The position numbers and the translations under genes were made by a program. Positions 1 through 5,285 of a DNA stretch of 5,285 nt are shown piece by piece. How positions within the stretch are numbered: the first letter of the stretch is position 1; each line of letters starts with the position of its first letter. The notes under the pieces were generated by a model, which saw nothing but the letters and a program-made list of their open reading frames with translations, searched no databases and was not told the DNA's origin. Origin of the DNA: Rhodospirillales bacterium (GTDB taxonomy: Bacteria > Pseudomonadota > Alphaproteobacteria > Rhodospirillales > Casp-alpha2); assembly GCA_021775275.1 (NCBI GenBank), contig JAJFIE010000110.1, positions 1 through 5,285 of the forward strand, read 5' to 3'.

Positions 1-107
1 AATGTCTCGGGACTGAATACGGCGGCATTGACCGGATGAAGCGTTATACCGCTGATCACCGCCAATACCGATAACAGGGGAATCATGCGGCGACAGAAGC
101 TGTTCAT
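1..107 (-). CDS. Secreted M16 (pitrilysin-type) zinc peptidase, N-terminal fragment only
   Basis: Only the first 35 codons and two bases are inside the window; the gene continues beyond base 1. The ATG at 107-105 is preceded by GGAGAA (112-117), a good ribosome binding site at normal spacing. The peptide begins MNSFCRRMIPLLSVLAV, a basic start followed by a hydrophobic core, and ends in a V-N-A/A cleavage site near residue 28, so it has a Sec signal peptide and should be exported to the periplasm. The mature start, AAVFSPET followed by an incomplete codon beginning TT (Phe or Leu), resembles the 'AxVFxPETFTLDNG' opening that I recall from alphaproteobacterial M16 peptidases. In related genomes a pair of M16 genes commonly follows lspA and DUF3035. 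The catalytic HXXEH motif lies outside the window, so the family assignment rests on this short N-terminus and on gene order. The 72-bp gap to the lipoprotein gene has no clear terminator, so cotranscription is possible. Confidence 0.65.
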   Translation of the reverse strand, partial: MNSFCRRMIPLLSVLAVISGITLHPVNAAVFSPET

Positions 108-154
108 GCCGTTCTCCGTGGTTGGTCTGTATGTGATATAGATCGGTTAACCAG

Positions 155-176
155 ATGAGCAAGTGGCCTGGCTCAT
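155..176 (-). other. Small imperfect hairpin just after the lipoprotein gene
   Basis: The inverted repeat ATGAGC...GCTCAT forms a 6-bp stem. After one mismatch two more inner pairs can form around a four-base loop. It starts 3 bases after the lipoprotein stop codon. On the transcribed strand it is followed by CTGGTTAACC, not a T-run, so it does not qualify as an intrinsic terminator. It could be an mRNA-stabilising or processing hairpin between the lipoprotein and peptidase cistrons, or chance. Confidence 0.25.
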
Positions 177-179
177 AGT

Positions 180-746
180 CTAGTTAAAAACACCTTCGAG
201 AATGCCTCTTTGTTTTTTCTCAATGGTGGGAACTTCGCCACTATCCAGGGGTTGTCCCAGCGCCTGATTTTCCTGAATGCGCTTCTTTTCCAACGCTGGA
301 TCGACCTCCGTGCCATACTCGGTCGGTGTGCCCCAGAACATGATCCGCTCAACCACGGATGCGTCTTCTTCTGCCAGAATCGAGGTTTCCTGATTGATGA
401 TGCTGCGAATGGCCGGATCTGCGGAAGCCGCGCCGGTATCGCGGAGCAATGCCTGTACACCTGGTGTCACATTCGCCAACGGGTCTGCATTTGGGTCAAT
501 TTGTCGGCTACTGGAACCAAGTATGGCTTCTTCCACCACGTCGCGCGGGTTGACGAACTGTGGCCGTTCCGTGCCGGGGGCGGGAACCCGCAAATTGTAT
601 TCAGGCGGCAGGTTCAAGGGCGCACGGGTATAGACCGCGAATTCATCCGGAGCGCGTTTGCTCGGGATAAGGCTTTCGCGAACGTTGCCGCACCCTGCGA
701 CGAACAGGGTGGCGGCAACCAGAACTGTGATGCGGCCAACGCTCAT
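180..746 (-). CDS. DUF3035-family outer-membrane lipoprotein (BamF-like)
   Basis: This 188-residue protein has a lipoprotein signal: a short basic and hydrophobic leader ending in the lipobox V-A-G-C, with Cys19 as the lipidated residue. Asn20 follows, so there is no Asp+2 inner-membrane retention signal and outer-membrane sorting is likely. The region at about residues 31-58 (RAPDEFAVYTRAPLNLPPEY, then LRVPAPG) is the proline-rich signature I associate with DUF3035, a family largely confined to Alphaproteobacteria. The remainder is polar, with a Glu/Lys-rich C-terminal third, and shows no enzyme motif. From literature memory, an alphaproteobacterial BAM lipoprotein called BamF shares a BamC-like N-terminal motif, and proteins of this type are sometimes annotated as BamF; I treat that role as plausible, not shown. 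GGAGAG (750-755) sits at good spacing before the ATG, 18 bases after the lspA stop. The upstream neighbour LspA would cleave its signal peptide. Confidence 0.85.
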   Translation of the reverse strand: MSVGRITVLVAATLFVAGCGNVRESLIPSKRAPDEFAVYTRAPLNLPPEYNLRVPAPGTERPQFVNPRDVVEEAILGSSSRQIDPNADPLANVTPGVQALLRDTGAASADPAIRSIINQETSILAEEDASVVERIMFWGTPTEYGTEVDPALEKKRIQENQALGQPLDSGEVPTIEKKQRGILEGVFN

Positions 747-764
747 GATCTCTCCAACGAATCC

Positions 765-1265
765 TTACTCTTTACTATTTTCCGCCTTTGCGAACACGGA
801 ATCAAGGACCAGTATCACTGCACCGACGGTGATTCCGGAATCCGCTATATTGAAAGCTGGCCAGTGGTACCGCCCAATGAAGACATCAAGGAAGTCAAAA
901 ACCGCTCCGTGCACCGTCCGATCGACAACATTCCCGATAGCGCCACCGATGATCAGGCCAATGGCGATGGACACGTGCCTGCGATCCGATTTTCGCAACC
1001 AGTTGATTAAAAAGATCACAATGGCCAAGGCAAGCGCCGACAGTATCCAGCTAACATAAGGTGAATCAGAATCGAACATGCCGAAGGAAACACCCCGGTT
1101 CCAGCCAGATACGAGGTTAAAAAATGGCAACACAGGGATCACCCGCGGGGGCTGCATAATGGACACCAGCAGGTACCATTTACTGGTCTGATCCAGAATC
1201 AGGACGATCAGCGCCGTAATCAGCCCTAATCGCATCAATCGGTCCACAGGCAATGCCTCAGTCAT
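765..1265 (-). CDS. lspA: Lipoprotein signal peptidase (signal peptidase II)
   Basis: LspA is an inner-membrane aspartyl peptidase that removes signal peptides from diacylglyceryl-prolipoproteins. The 166-residue length is typical. All family blocks are present: LDQTSK (24-29, conserved Asp25), NLVSGWNRGVSFG (50-62), GNVVDR (111-116), FDFLD (123-127) and FNIADSGITVG (138-148). By alignment to the characterised enzymes the catalytic aspartates are Asp124 and Asp142. Four hydrophobic segments fit the usual four-helix topology (roughly 10-30, 70-90, 97-113, 141-157). The ATG lies 6 bases after the ileS stop with no clear ribosome binding site, so translation is probably coupled to ileS. An alternative GTG start at codon 7 (1247) has GAGG eight bases upstream (1256-1259) and would give a 160-residue protein with all motifs intact. 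The gene sits between ileS and a lipoprotein gene; ileS-lspA adjacency is widespread in Proteobacteria. Confidence 0.97.
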   Translation of the reverse strand: MTEALPVDRLMRLGLITALIVLILDQTSKWYLLVSIMQPPRVIPVLPFFNLVSGWNRGVSFGMFDSDSPYVSWILSALALAIVIFLINWLRKSDRRHVSIAIGLIIGGAIGNVVDRTVHGAVFDFLDVFIGRYHWPAFNIADSGITVGAVILVLDSVFAKAENSKE

Positions 1266-1271
1266 TAATTG

Positions 1272-4109
1272 TCACGCTGCATTTGATCCGGCATGACCGG
1301 CATGAGATGCTGAATCTGCACAGCGGGCGCATACTTCGGGGTGATCCGGGTTACTGCCAACATCGGAAAGAATTTTCCAGCAACGCCCACATTTATCACC
1401 TTCGGCCAAATGCGACACAACGGCAACCCCGGATACATCTTCAACCCTGAAAGCGCTATCCGGTGCATCTCCATCGGCGAATGTCGCACCAGAGGTGATA
1501 AACAGATCAGCAATCTCGCCCTGCGACAGGCCGTCAAGCGCATCCCGATACACCTGATCAGCATAGATGATCGGCGATGCCTGTAGGCTGGATCCGATGC
1601 GTTTTTCCGCCCGCTCGACCTCAAGCGCGCCGGTGACGGCTCGGCGGAGCTGGCGAATAATTTGCCATTTCCGATCAAGAGCCTCATCGCGCCAGTCATC
1701 CGGGATTTGCGGAAACGTGCTCAGATGAACACTGTCAGCATCATCGCCATTGCGGGCTTTCCAGGCTTCTTCTGCGGTAAAGCAGATGAATGGGGCGAAC
1801 CATGCGGTCAGGCAGTTGAACAGGGTATCGAGAACGGTGCGGGCAGAGCGCCGCTGGATTGAATCACGGCGGTCGCAGTACAAGCTGTCTTTTCTGATAT
1901 CCAGATAGAAGGCTGACAGATCGCCTGCGCAAAAATTGTGAAGCTCCGAAAACAAAGGATGGAAATCAAAACCATCGCAAGCCTGGCGCATGGTTTTATC
2001 CATCTCCCAGATCCGGTGGAGCGCCCAGCGGTCGAGTTCCGGCATCTCTGCTGGCGCAACCCGCTCTGCTCCCGAGAAATCGTTCAGATTCCCCAGCAGA
2101 TACCGCAGCGTATTGCGTAAGCGGCGGTAAATATCGGCATGATGTTTCAGGATTTCCGGTCCGATGCGCAAATCATCAGAATAATCAGAGCCGACCACCC
2201 AGAGGCGCAAAATATCCGCGCCGTGCTGATCCACCACGTCTTTCGGGGACACGATGTTGCCGAGGGATTTGGACATTTTTTGTCCGTCCTCGGCCATGAC
2301 AAAACCGTGAGTGAGGACGGCATCATAGGGTGCACGACCACGGGTTCCACAGCTTTCCAATAAAGACGAATGGAACCAGCCACGATGCTGGTCGGTGCCT
2401 TCCAGATACAGCGACGCCGGAGACTTCAGATCGTCACGGGCCTCCAGAACAAAACTGTGTGTACAGCCGGAATCAAACCACACATCAAGAATATCCGTTA
2501 CCTGTTCGTAGTCATGTGCATCGTGGTCGTTGCCTAAAAAACGAGAGGTATCGGAGGCAAACCAGGCATCAGCGCCTTCTTGTTCAACCGCGTCGGCAAT
2601 CCGGTCCAGAACCGCCTGATCACGCAACGGCTCGCCGGTTTCTTTATGGACAAAAACCGTGATGGGCACGCCCCATGCACGCTGACGCGAAACGCACCAG
2701 TCAGGCCTTTCGGCAATCATGCCATGTAACCGAGTACGGCCGGATTCCGGCACGAACCGTGTTTCTGCGATAGCTTTCAGGGCCGTCTCGCGGAGGCCAT
2801 TGGCCTCCATGGAAATAAACCACTGTGAAGTATTGCGGAAAATCAACGGCGCTTTTGATCGCCAGCTATGGGGGTAGCGGTGTACCAGTTTTCCTTTCGC
2901 CAGCAGGCCACCCGCCGCCGCCAGCGTGTCCGCAACTTCGTCATTGACCTTGTAGACATGTTTTCCGGCAAACAGGGGAACGTGGTCGTAGAAACAGCCA
3001 TCCTCGCCCACTGTCTGGGGCGCCTCAATGCCATTGTCACGGCTCAGGTTCCAGTCATCGGCGCCATGACCCGGCGCAATGTGGACAATGCCGGTGCCAT
3101 CCTCGGTGGTGGCGAAATCAGCCTCCAGCACGGGCACGTCATAGTCATAGCCCTGATCATTCAGAGGGTGACGGCAGATGGTTCCTGCAATAGCGGCGCC
3201 TTTCAGCGTCGAAAGTGTTTCATGCCCCTCGATCCCCACGGTGTTGCAGAAGTCTTCCAGCCGCAGGGTTGCTATAACCAGTTTGTCATCGATCCGGGCA
3301 AGCGATCCCTCCGACACACGTGTAACCCTGATAACGCTGTAATCGATATCCGGACCCACGGCGACGGCGCGGTTGCCGGGCATGGTCCACGGCGTTGTCG
3401 TCCAGATAACGACCGCTGCGCTATCGAGTTCCGGCGTTGATGGTGTTTTTACAGGAAAGCGCACATGGATGGTGGTCGAGGTATGGTCGTGATACTCGAC
3501 TTCGGCCTCGGCCAGTGCGGTTTTTTCCACCGGCGACCACATGACCGGCTTTGCGCCTTTATAAAGCGAGCCATCTATCAGGAACTTGCCCAACTCACGC
3601 ACAATCTGGGCTTCGGCGGCATAGGTCATGGTCGTATAAGGGGTATCCCAATCTCCGATAACGCCCAGGCGCTTGAACTCTTCGCGCTGGATATCGATCC
3701 AGTTCTCGGCAAATTCCCGGCATTCACGGCGAAAATCAACGATGGGGACTTCGTCCTTGTCCTTGCCCTTCTTGCGGTATTGCTCCTCAATCTTCCACTC
3801 AATTGGCAAACCGTGGCAGTCCCAGCCCGGAACATAGACGGAATCCTTGCCCATCATCTGCTGCGAACGGTTGATGACATCCTTGAGAATTTTATTCAGC
3901 GCATGGCCGATGTGCAGGTGGCCGTTCGCATAGGGTGGGCCGTCATGCAGGATAAATTGCTCGCGGCCTTTGGAGGCCTCGCGCTGACGATGGTAGAGGC
4001 CATCATTTTCCCAGCGCGCCAGGATTTCCGGCTCGCGCGCGGGCAATCCGGCTTTCATGGGGAATTCGGTCTTCGGCAGGAAGACCGTCGATTTATAATC
4101 AACGCTCAT
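1272..4109 (-). CDS. ileS: Isoleucyl-tRNA synthetase, class I, bacterial type with C-terminal zinc finger
   Basis: IleS attaches isoleucine to tRNA-Ile in the cytoplasm and hydrolyses mischarged valine. From this start the protein has 945 residues, close to the 938 of E. coli. The ATP-binding HIGH motif is at 66-69 and KMSKS at 611-615. The inserted CP1 editing domain shows WTTTPWT (236-242) and GTGIVHIAPGHGADD (338-352), with His343 and Asp352 matching the E. coli editing residues. WCVSRQR (471-477) and GTDQHRGWF (571-579) also match the family. The C-terminal zinc finger uses Cys907, Cys910, Cys927 and Cys930. Together these indicate the common KMSKS-containing bacterial form. The start at 4109 is chosen because conserved sequence begins MSVDYKSTVFLPKT; the frame stays open to an ATG at 4205, but those 32 residues look unlike IleRS. 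The ribosome binding site is weak (GGAAA, about 11-13 bases upstream). The start overlaps the stop of a short upstream ORF by ATGA. Confidence 0.97.
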   Translation of the reverse strand: MSVDYKSTVFLPKTEFPMKAGLPAREPEILARWENDGLYHRQREASKGREQFILHDGPPYANGHLHIGHALNKILKDVINRSQQMMGKDSVYVPGWDCHGLPIEWKIEEQYRKKGKDKDEVPIVDFRRECREFAENWIDIQREEFKRLGVIGDWDTPYTTMTYAAEAQIVRELGKFLIDGSLYKGAKPVMWSPVEKTALAEAEVEYHDHTSTTIHVRFPVKTPSTPELDSAAVVIWTTTPWTMPGNRAVAVGPDIDYSVIRVTRVSEGSLARIDDKLVIATLRLEDFCNTVGIEGHETLSTLKGAAIAGTICRHPLNDQGYDYDVPVLEADFATTEDGTGIVHIAPGHGADDWNLSRDNGIEAPQTVGEDGCFYDHVPLFAGKHVYKVNDEVADTLAAAGGLLAKGKLVHRYPHSWRSKAPLIFRNTSQWFISMEANGLRETALKAIAETRFVPESGRTRLHGMIAERPDWCVSRQRAWGVPITVFVHKETGEPLRDQAVLDRIADAVEQEGADAWFASDTSRFLGNDHDAHDYEQVTDILDVWFDSGCTHSFVLEARDDLKSPASLYLEGTDQHRGWFHSSLLESCGTRGRAPYDAVLTHGFVMAEDGQKMSKSLGNIVSPKDVVDQHGADILRLWVVGSDYSDDLRIGPEILKHHADIYRRLRNTLRYLLGNLNDFSGAERVAPAEMPELDRWALHRIWEMDKTMRQACDGFDFHPLFSELHNFCAGDLSAFYLDIRKDSLYCDRRDSIQRRSARTVLDTLFNCLTAWFAPFICFTAEEAWKARNGDDADSVHLSTFPQIPDDWRDEALDRKWQIIRQLRRAVTGALEVERAEKRIGSSLQASPIIYADQVYRDALDGLSQGEIADLFITSGATFADGDAPDSAFRVEDVSGVAVVSHLAEGDKCGRCWKILSDVGSNPDHPEVCARCADSASHAGHAGSNAA

Positions 4110-4219
4110 GGTCTGATAAGTTTCCGTCGTGAACTGGTGAAGATCATCAATACGAAGAGGGGGACGAAGAGTGATAAACCCGCGCAGGACCGCATCGCGG
4201 CCCATTGGGCGCGGGTCAT
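4106..4219 (-). CDS. Short hypothetical ORF overlapping ileS by ATGA (possible coupling ORF)
   Basis: This 37-residue ORF begins MTRAQWAAMRSC, has a hydrophobic middle (LSLFVPLFVLMIF, 15-27) and a basic end (RRKLIRP). Its TGA overlaps the ileS ATG in the sequence ATGA, and its own ATG overlaps the stop of the 22-codon ORF upstream in another ATGA. No good ribosome binding site precedes it, so any translation would depend on ribosomes finishing the upstream ORF. Its first third lies inside the strong hairpin at 4178-4216. It may hand ribosomes to ileS, whose own ribosome binding site is poor, or it may be a chance open frame. I do not recognise the peptide, and the hydrophobic run partly reflects a 12-base tandem repeat. 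Confidence 0.25.
   Translation of the reverse strand: MTRAQWAAMRSCAGLSLFVPLFVLMIFTSSRRKLIRP
4152..4171. repeat. Short direct repeat in the ileS leader
   Basis: The octamer ACGAAGAG (plus strand) occurs twice, at 4152-4159 and 4164-4171, 12 bases apart. On the transcript this reads CUCUUCGU twice, within a pyrimidine-rich stretch just after the leader hairpin. Seven bases of each copy are complementary to ACGAAGA at the very start of the proposed leader transcript (4274-4280), so either copy could pair with it. It may be chance at this length. Confidence 0.4.
4178..4216 (-). terminator. GC-rich leader hairpin, candidate attenuator terminator of ileS
   Basis: On the transcribed strand ACCCGCGC (4216-4209) pairs perfectly with GCGCGGGT (4185-4178), an 8-bp stem. 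Inside it GGGCCGC (4203-4197) pairs with GCGGTCC (4193-4187) with one G-U wobble, giving 7 more pairs around a 3-base loop. The two stems are separated by an asymmetric internal loop (CCAAT on one side, T on the other). The 3' arm runs into TTTATCACTCTT, a modest U-rich tail, so it is a mediocre intrinsic terminator and could instead act only as a structural or translational element. The 5' arm begins at the last base of the stop codon of an isoleucine-ending 22-codon ORF, the position expected of an attenuator. The hairpin is clear from the sequence; its terminator function is inferred. Confidence 0.5.
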
Positions 4220-4284
4220 ATAATTCGTGCTATTCCGCCCCGGTCAGACGCAACGCAAACGAACAGGTGACGTTCTTCGTTCAT
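4216..4284 (-). CDS. Candidate ileS leader peptide with C-terminal isoleucine codons
   Basis: This 22-codon ORF starts MNEERHLF and ends GGIARII. Codons 18, 21 and 22 are ATA, ATT and ATA, so three of the last five sense codons are isoleucine, and the last two lie directly before the TGA. No Shine-Dalgarno is visible (GATCCGCCGCC precedes the ATG), but a promoter-like element ends 8 bases upstream, so the mRNA could begin at or next to the ATG and be translated leaderless. The trpL leader of Sinorhizobium meliloti is a known leaderless leader peptide. The strong hairpin begins at the stop codon and ileS follows 106 bases further. A ribosome slowed by lack of Ile-tRNA would sit on the hairpin's 5' arm. 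The layout suggests sensing of charged tRNA-Ile; the peptide itself is not a family I recognise, and chance cannot be excluded from one genome. Confidence 0.4.
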   Translation of the reverse strand: MNEERHLFVCVASDRGGIARII

Positions 4285-4292
4285 GGCGGCGG

Positions 4293-4321
4293 ATCATATG
4301 CGTAAGCAGAGTTATTCGCAA
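4293..4321 (-). promoter_or_regulatory. Candidate sigma70-type promoter for ileS
   Basis: On the minus strand TTGCGA (4321-4316, 4 of 6 matches to TTGACA) and TATGAT (4298-4293, 5 of 6 matches to TATAAT) are separated by exactly 17 bases. It lies just after the ribF stop codon and faces ileS. The expected transcription start falls about 7-9 bases beyond the -10 box, at or within two bases of the A at 4284, the first base of the candidate leader ORF. A 221-bp gap in an otherwise tightly packed minus-strand cluster also suggests that ileS has its own promoter. Confidence 0.5.
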
Positions 4322-4330
4322 GGCAAGGCT

Positions 4331-5281
4331 TCACGATTTCCCTTTTGATGCGAGGATCACTCGTGCCCGCTCACAGTCTTCGGCGATTTGTGCCTTCAGG
4401 GCATCAAGGCCATCGAATTTCTGTTCGGACCGGATGAAGTCGACCATCTGCACCCTTAAGTGCCGGTCGTACAAATCCTCATTGAAATCAAACAGGAACA
4501 CTTCCAGTACCGGTTCTAACTCATCGAACGTCGGGCGGATACCCAGATTGGCCACGCCATCAATCCATACCGGCTCTTCGGTTGTTTCAATGGCGACGCG
4601 TACGGCATAGACGCCGCGCTTAGGTTCCAGATAATCATCCAGGTGAATATTGGCGGTGGGGAAGCCGATGGTGCGGCCCCGTTCATCGCCGTGTGTGACG
4701 CGCCCTGTGATCTCGAAGGGGCGACCGAGCAATGCGGCGGCGCCCACCGGGTCGCCGCCCTGGAGGCAACTCCGGACCCGGGTGGATGAATAGGCTTCGC
4801 CGTCGGGATCATCGATGGCGCCCACGGCAGTCAGCCCGAATCCGTTATCCTTGCCAGCGTGAAGCAGGAATTCACAATCACCCTGGCGTCCCTTGCCAAA
4901 GGAAAAATCGTAACCGCACACCACATGACTGACGCCAAGACTGCCCACCAGTACGGTTTCAACGAAATCATGGGCGCTCAGGCCCGCCAGTTCTGCATCG
5001 AACCGCAGCACCACCATGAAATCCGCTTCCAGCGCCGCGATGGCATGGGATTTGGCGCGCAAAGGCGTGATCCGGAAGCTGGGCTGGTCGGGCTTGAAAA
5101 ACATGCGTGGGTGGGGCTCAAAAGTCATGACGCCCCACGGGATTCCCGCCGCTCGCGCGATACGACTGGCTTCGCCGATAACACCACAATGCCCCAGATG
5201 CACGCCGTCAAAATTACCGACGGCCATGGCGGCACCCTTCAGATCATCGGGCAGGTTTTCATAGTGTCGAAAAATCCGCAT
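4331..5281 (-). CDS. ribF: Bifunctional riboflavin kinase / FAD synthetase
   Basis: RibF phosphorylates riboflavin to FMN and adenylylates FMN to FAD in the cytoplasm. The 316-residue length is normal. The N-terminal adenylyltransferase domain has GNFDGVHLGH (22-31), TFEPHPR (53-59), GYDFSFGKGRQGD (123-135) and YSSTRVR (164-170). The C-terminal flavokinase domain has GDERGRTIGFPTANI (198-212), the ATP/Mg-binding signature, then NLGIRPTF (245-252) and Glu260 in LEVFLFDF, the expected catalytic base. Both domains are intact. The start MRIFRHYENLP matches the usual alphaproteobacterial N-terminus. Only 4 bases lie upstream in the window, so its ribosome binding site, promoter and any FMN riboswitch cannot be judged. 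It is followed by a 221-bp gap before ileS; ribF-ileS-lspA is a widespread proteobacterial order. Confidence 0.97.
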   Translation of the reverse strand: MRIFRHYENLPDDLKGAAMAVGNFDGVHLGHCGVIGEASRIARAAGIPWGVMTFEPHPRMFFKPDQPSFRITPLRAKSHAIAALEADFMVVLRFDAELAGLSAHDFVETVLVGSLGVSHVVCGYDFSFGKGRQGDCEFLLHAGKDNGFGLTAVGAIDDPDGEAYSSTRVRSCLQGGDPVGAAALLGRPFEITGRVTHGDERGRTIGFPTANIHLDDYLEPKRGVYAVRVAIETTEEPVWIDGVANLGIRPTFDELEPVLEVFLFDFNEDLYDRHLRVQMVDFIRSEQKFDGLDALKAQIAEDCERARVILASKGKS

Positions 5282-5285
5282 GACA

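Noticed and set aside
108..179. Intrinsic terminator between the lipoprotein and M16 peptidase genes
   Set aside because: The hairpin at 155-176 is short and imperfect and has no following T-tract on the transcribed strand.
210..1010. 266-residue plus-strand open frame
   Set aside because: It runs antisense across the DUF3035 lipoprotein gene and lspA, both supported by motifs, and its translation has no recognisable domain.
4110..4205. N-terminal extension of ileS to an ATG at 4205, giving 977 residues
   Set aside because: The 32 extra residues do not resemble IleRS, no ribosome binding site precedes that ATG, it lies inside the strong hairpin, and the conserved alphaproteobacterial N-terminus starts at 4109.
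3465..4223. 252-residue plus-strand open frame opposite the ileS N-terminal region
   Set aside because: It is the antisense shadow of conserved IleRS sequence including the HIGH region, and its protein has no recognisable features.
4217..4245. Second promoter-like element CTGACC...TATATG closer to ileS
   Set aside because: Matches are weak and the spacer is too long (about 20 bases); the TTGCGA-N17-TATGAT element is better.
4244..4297. 17-codon ORF starting from the ATG inside the -10 box (MIRRHERRTS...)
   Set aside because: Its start lies within the proposed -10 hexamer so it would not be on the main transcript, and it ends before the isoleucine codons.
4110..4330. T-box riboswitch controlling ileS
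   Set aside because: No T-box consensus sequence is visible, the region is short for one, and T-boxes are not expected in Alphaproteobacteria.
5282..5285. FMN riboswitch or promoter upstream of ribF
   Set aside because: Only four bases upstream of ribF are in the window, so nothing can be assessed.

Overview
The window reads as a housekeeping region of an alphaproteobacterium, probably Rhodospirillales-like (for example near Thalassospira). The evidence is moderate GC, an IleRS N-terminus of the alphaproteobacterial 'VDYKSTVFLPKT' type, a DUF3035 lipoprotein, and the gene order ribF - ileS - lspA - DUF3035 - M16 peptidase. The genus is an inference from recalled protein features and synteny, not from a search.

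All convincing genes lie on the minus strand, so transcription runs from high to low coordinates. In that order they are: ribF (FAD synthetase/riboflavin kinase, 5281-4331), a 221-bp gap, ileS (isoleucyl-tRNA synthetase, 4109-1272), lspA (signal peptidase II, 1265-765), a DUF3035/BamF-like lipoprotein (746-180), a 72-bp gap, and the first 35 codons of a secreted M16-type zinc peptidase (107-1, running off the window). ileS, lspA and the lipoprotein gene are packed with 6- and 18-bp spacers and look like one operon. Functionally, LspA is the peptidase that processes lipoproteins, and the next gene encodes a lipoprotein. RibF makes FMN and FAD and IleS charges tRNA-Ile, so the cluster mixes cofactor, translation and envelope functions.

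The most interesting part is the ribF-ileS gap. It contains a good sigma70-like promoter (TTGCGA-N17-TATGAT) whose likely start site falls at or within two bases of an ATG. That ATG opens a 22-codon ORF whose last five codons include three for isoleucine (ATA, ATT, ATA). Directly after it comes a strong 39-nt GC-rich hairpin followed by TTTATCACTCTT. The layout resembles the leaderless leader-peptide attenuators of alphaproteobacterial trp genes, but with isoleucine codons and in front of the isoleucyl-tRNA synthetase gene. I propose it as a candidate, apparently undescribed, Ile-tRNA-sensing attenuator of the ileS-lspA operon. A second short ORF of 37 codons overlaps both the leader ORF and ileS by ATGA, making a possible translational-coupling chain. 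This is inference from one sequence; conservation would decide it.

The rest of the window is ordinary. The complete proteins keep their expected catalytic residues and I saw no mobile elements, CRISPR arrays, tRNAs or rRNAs.
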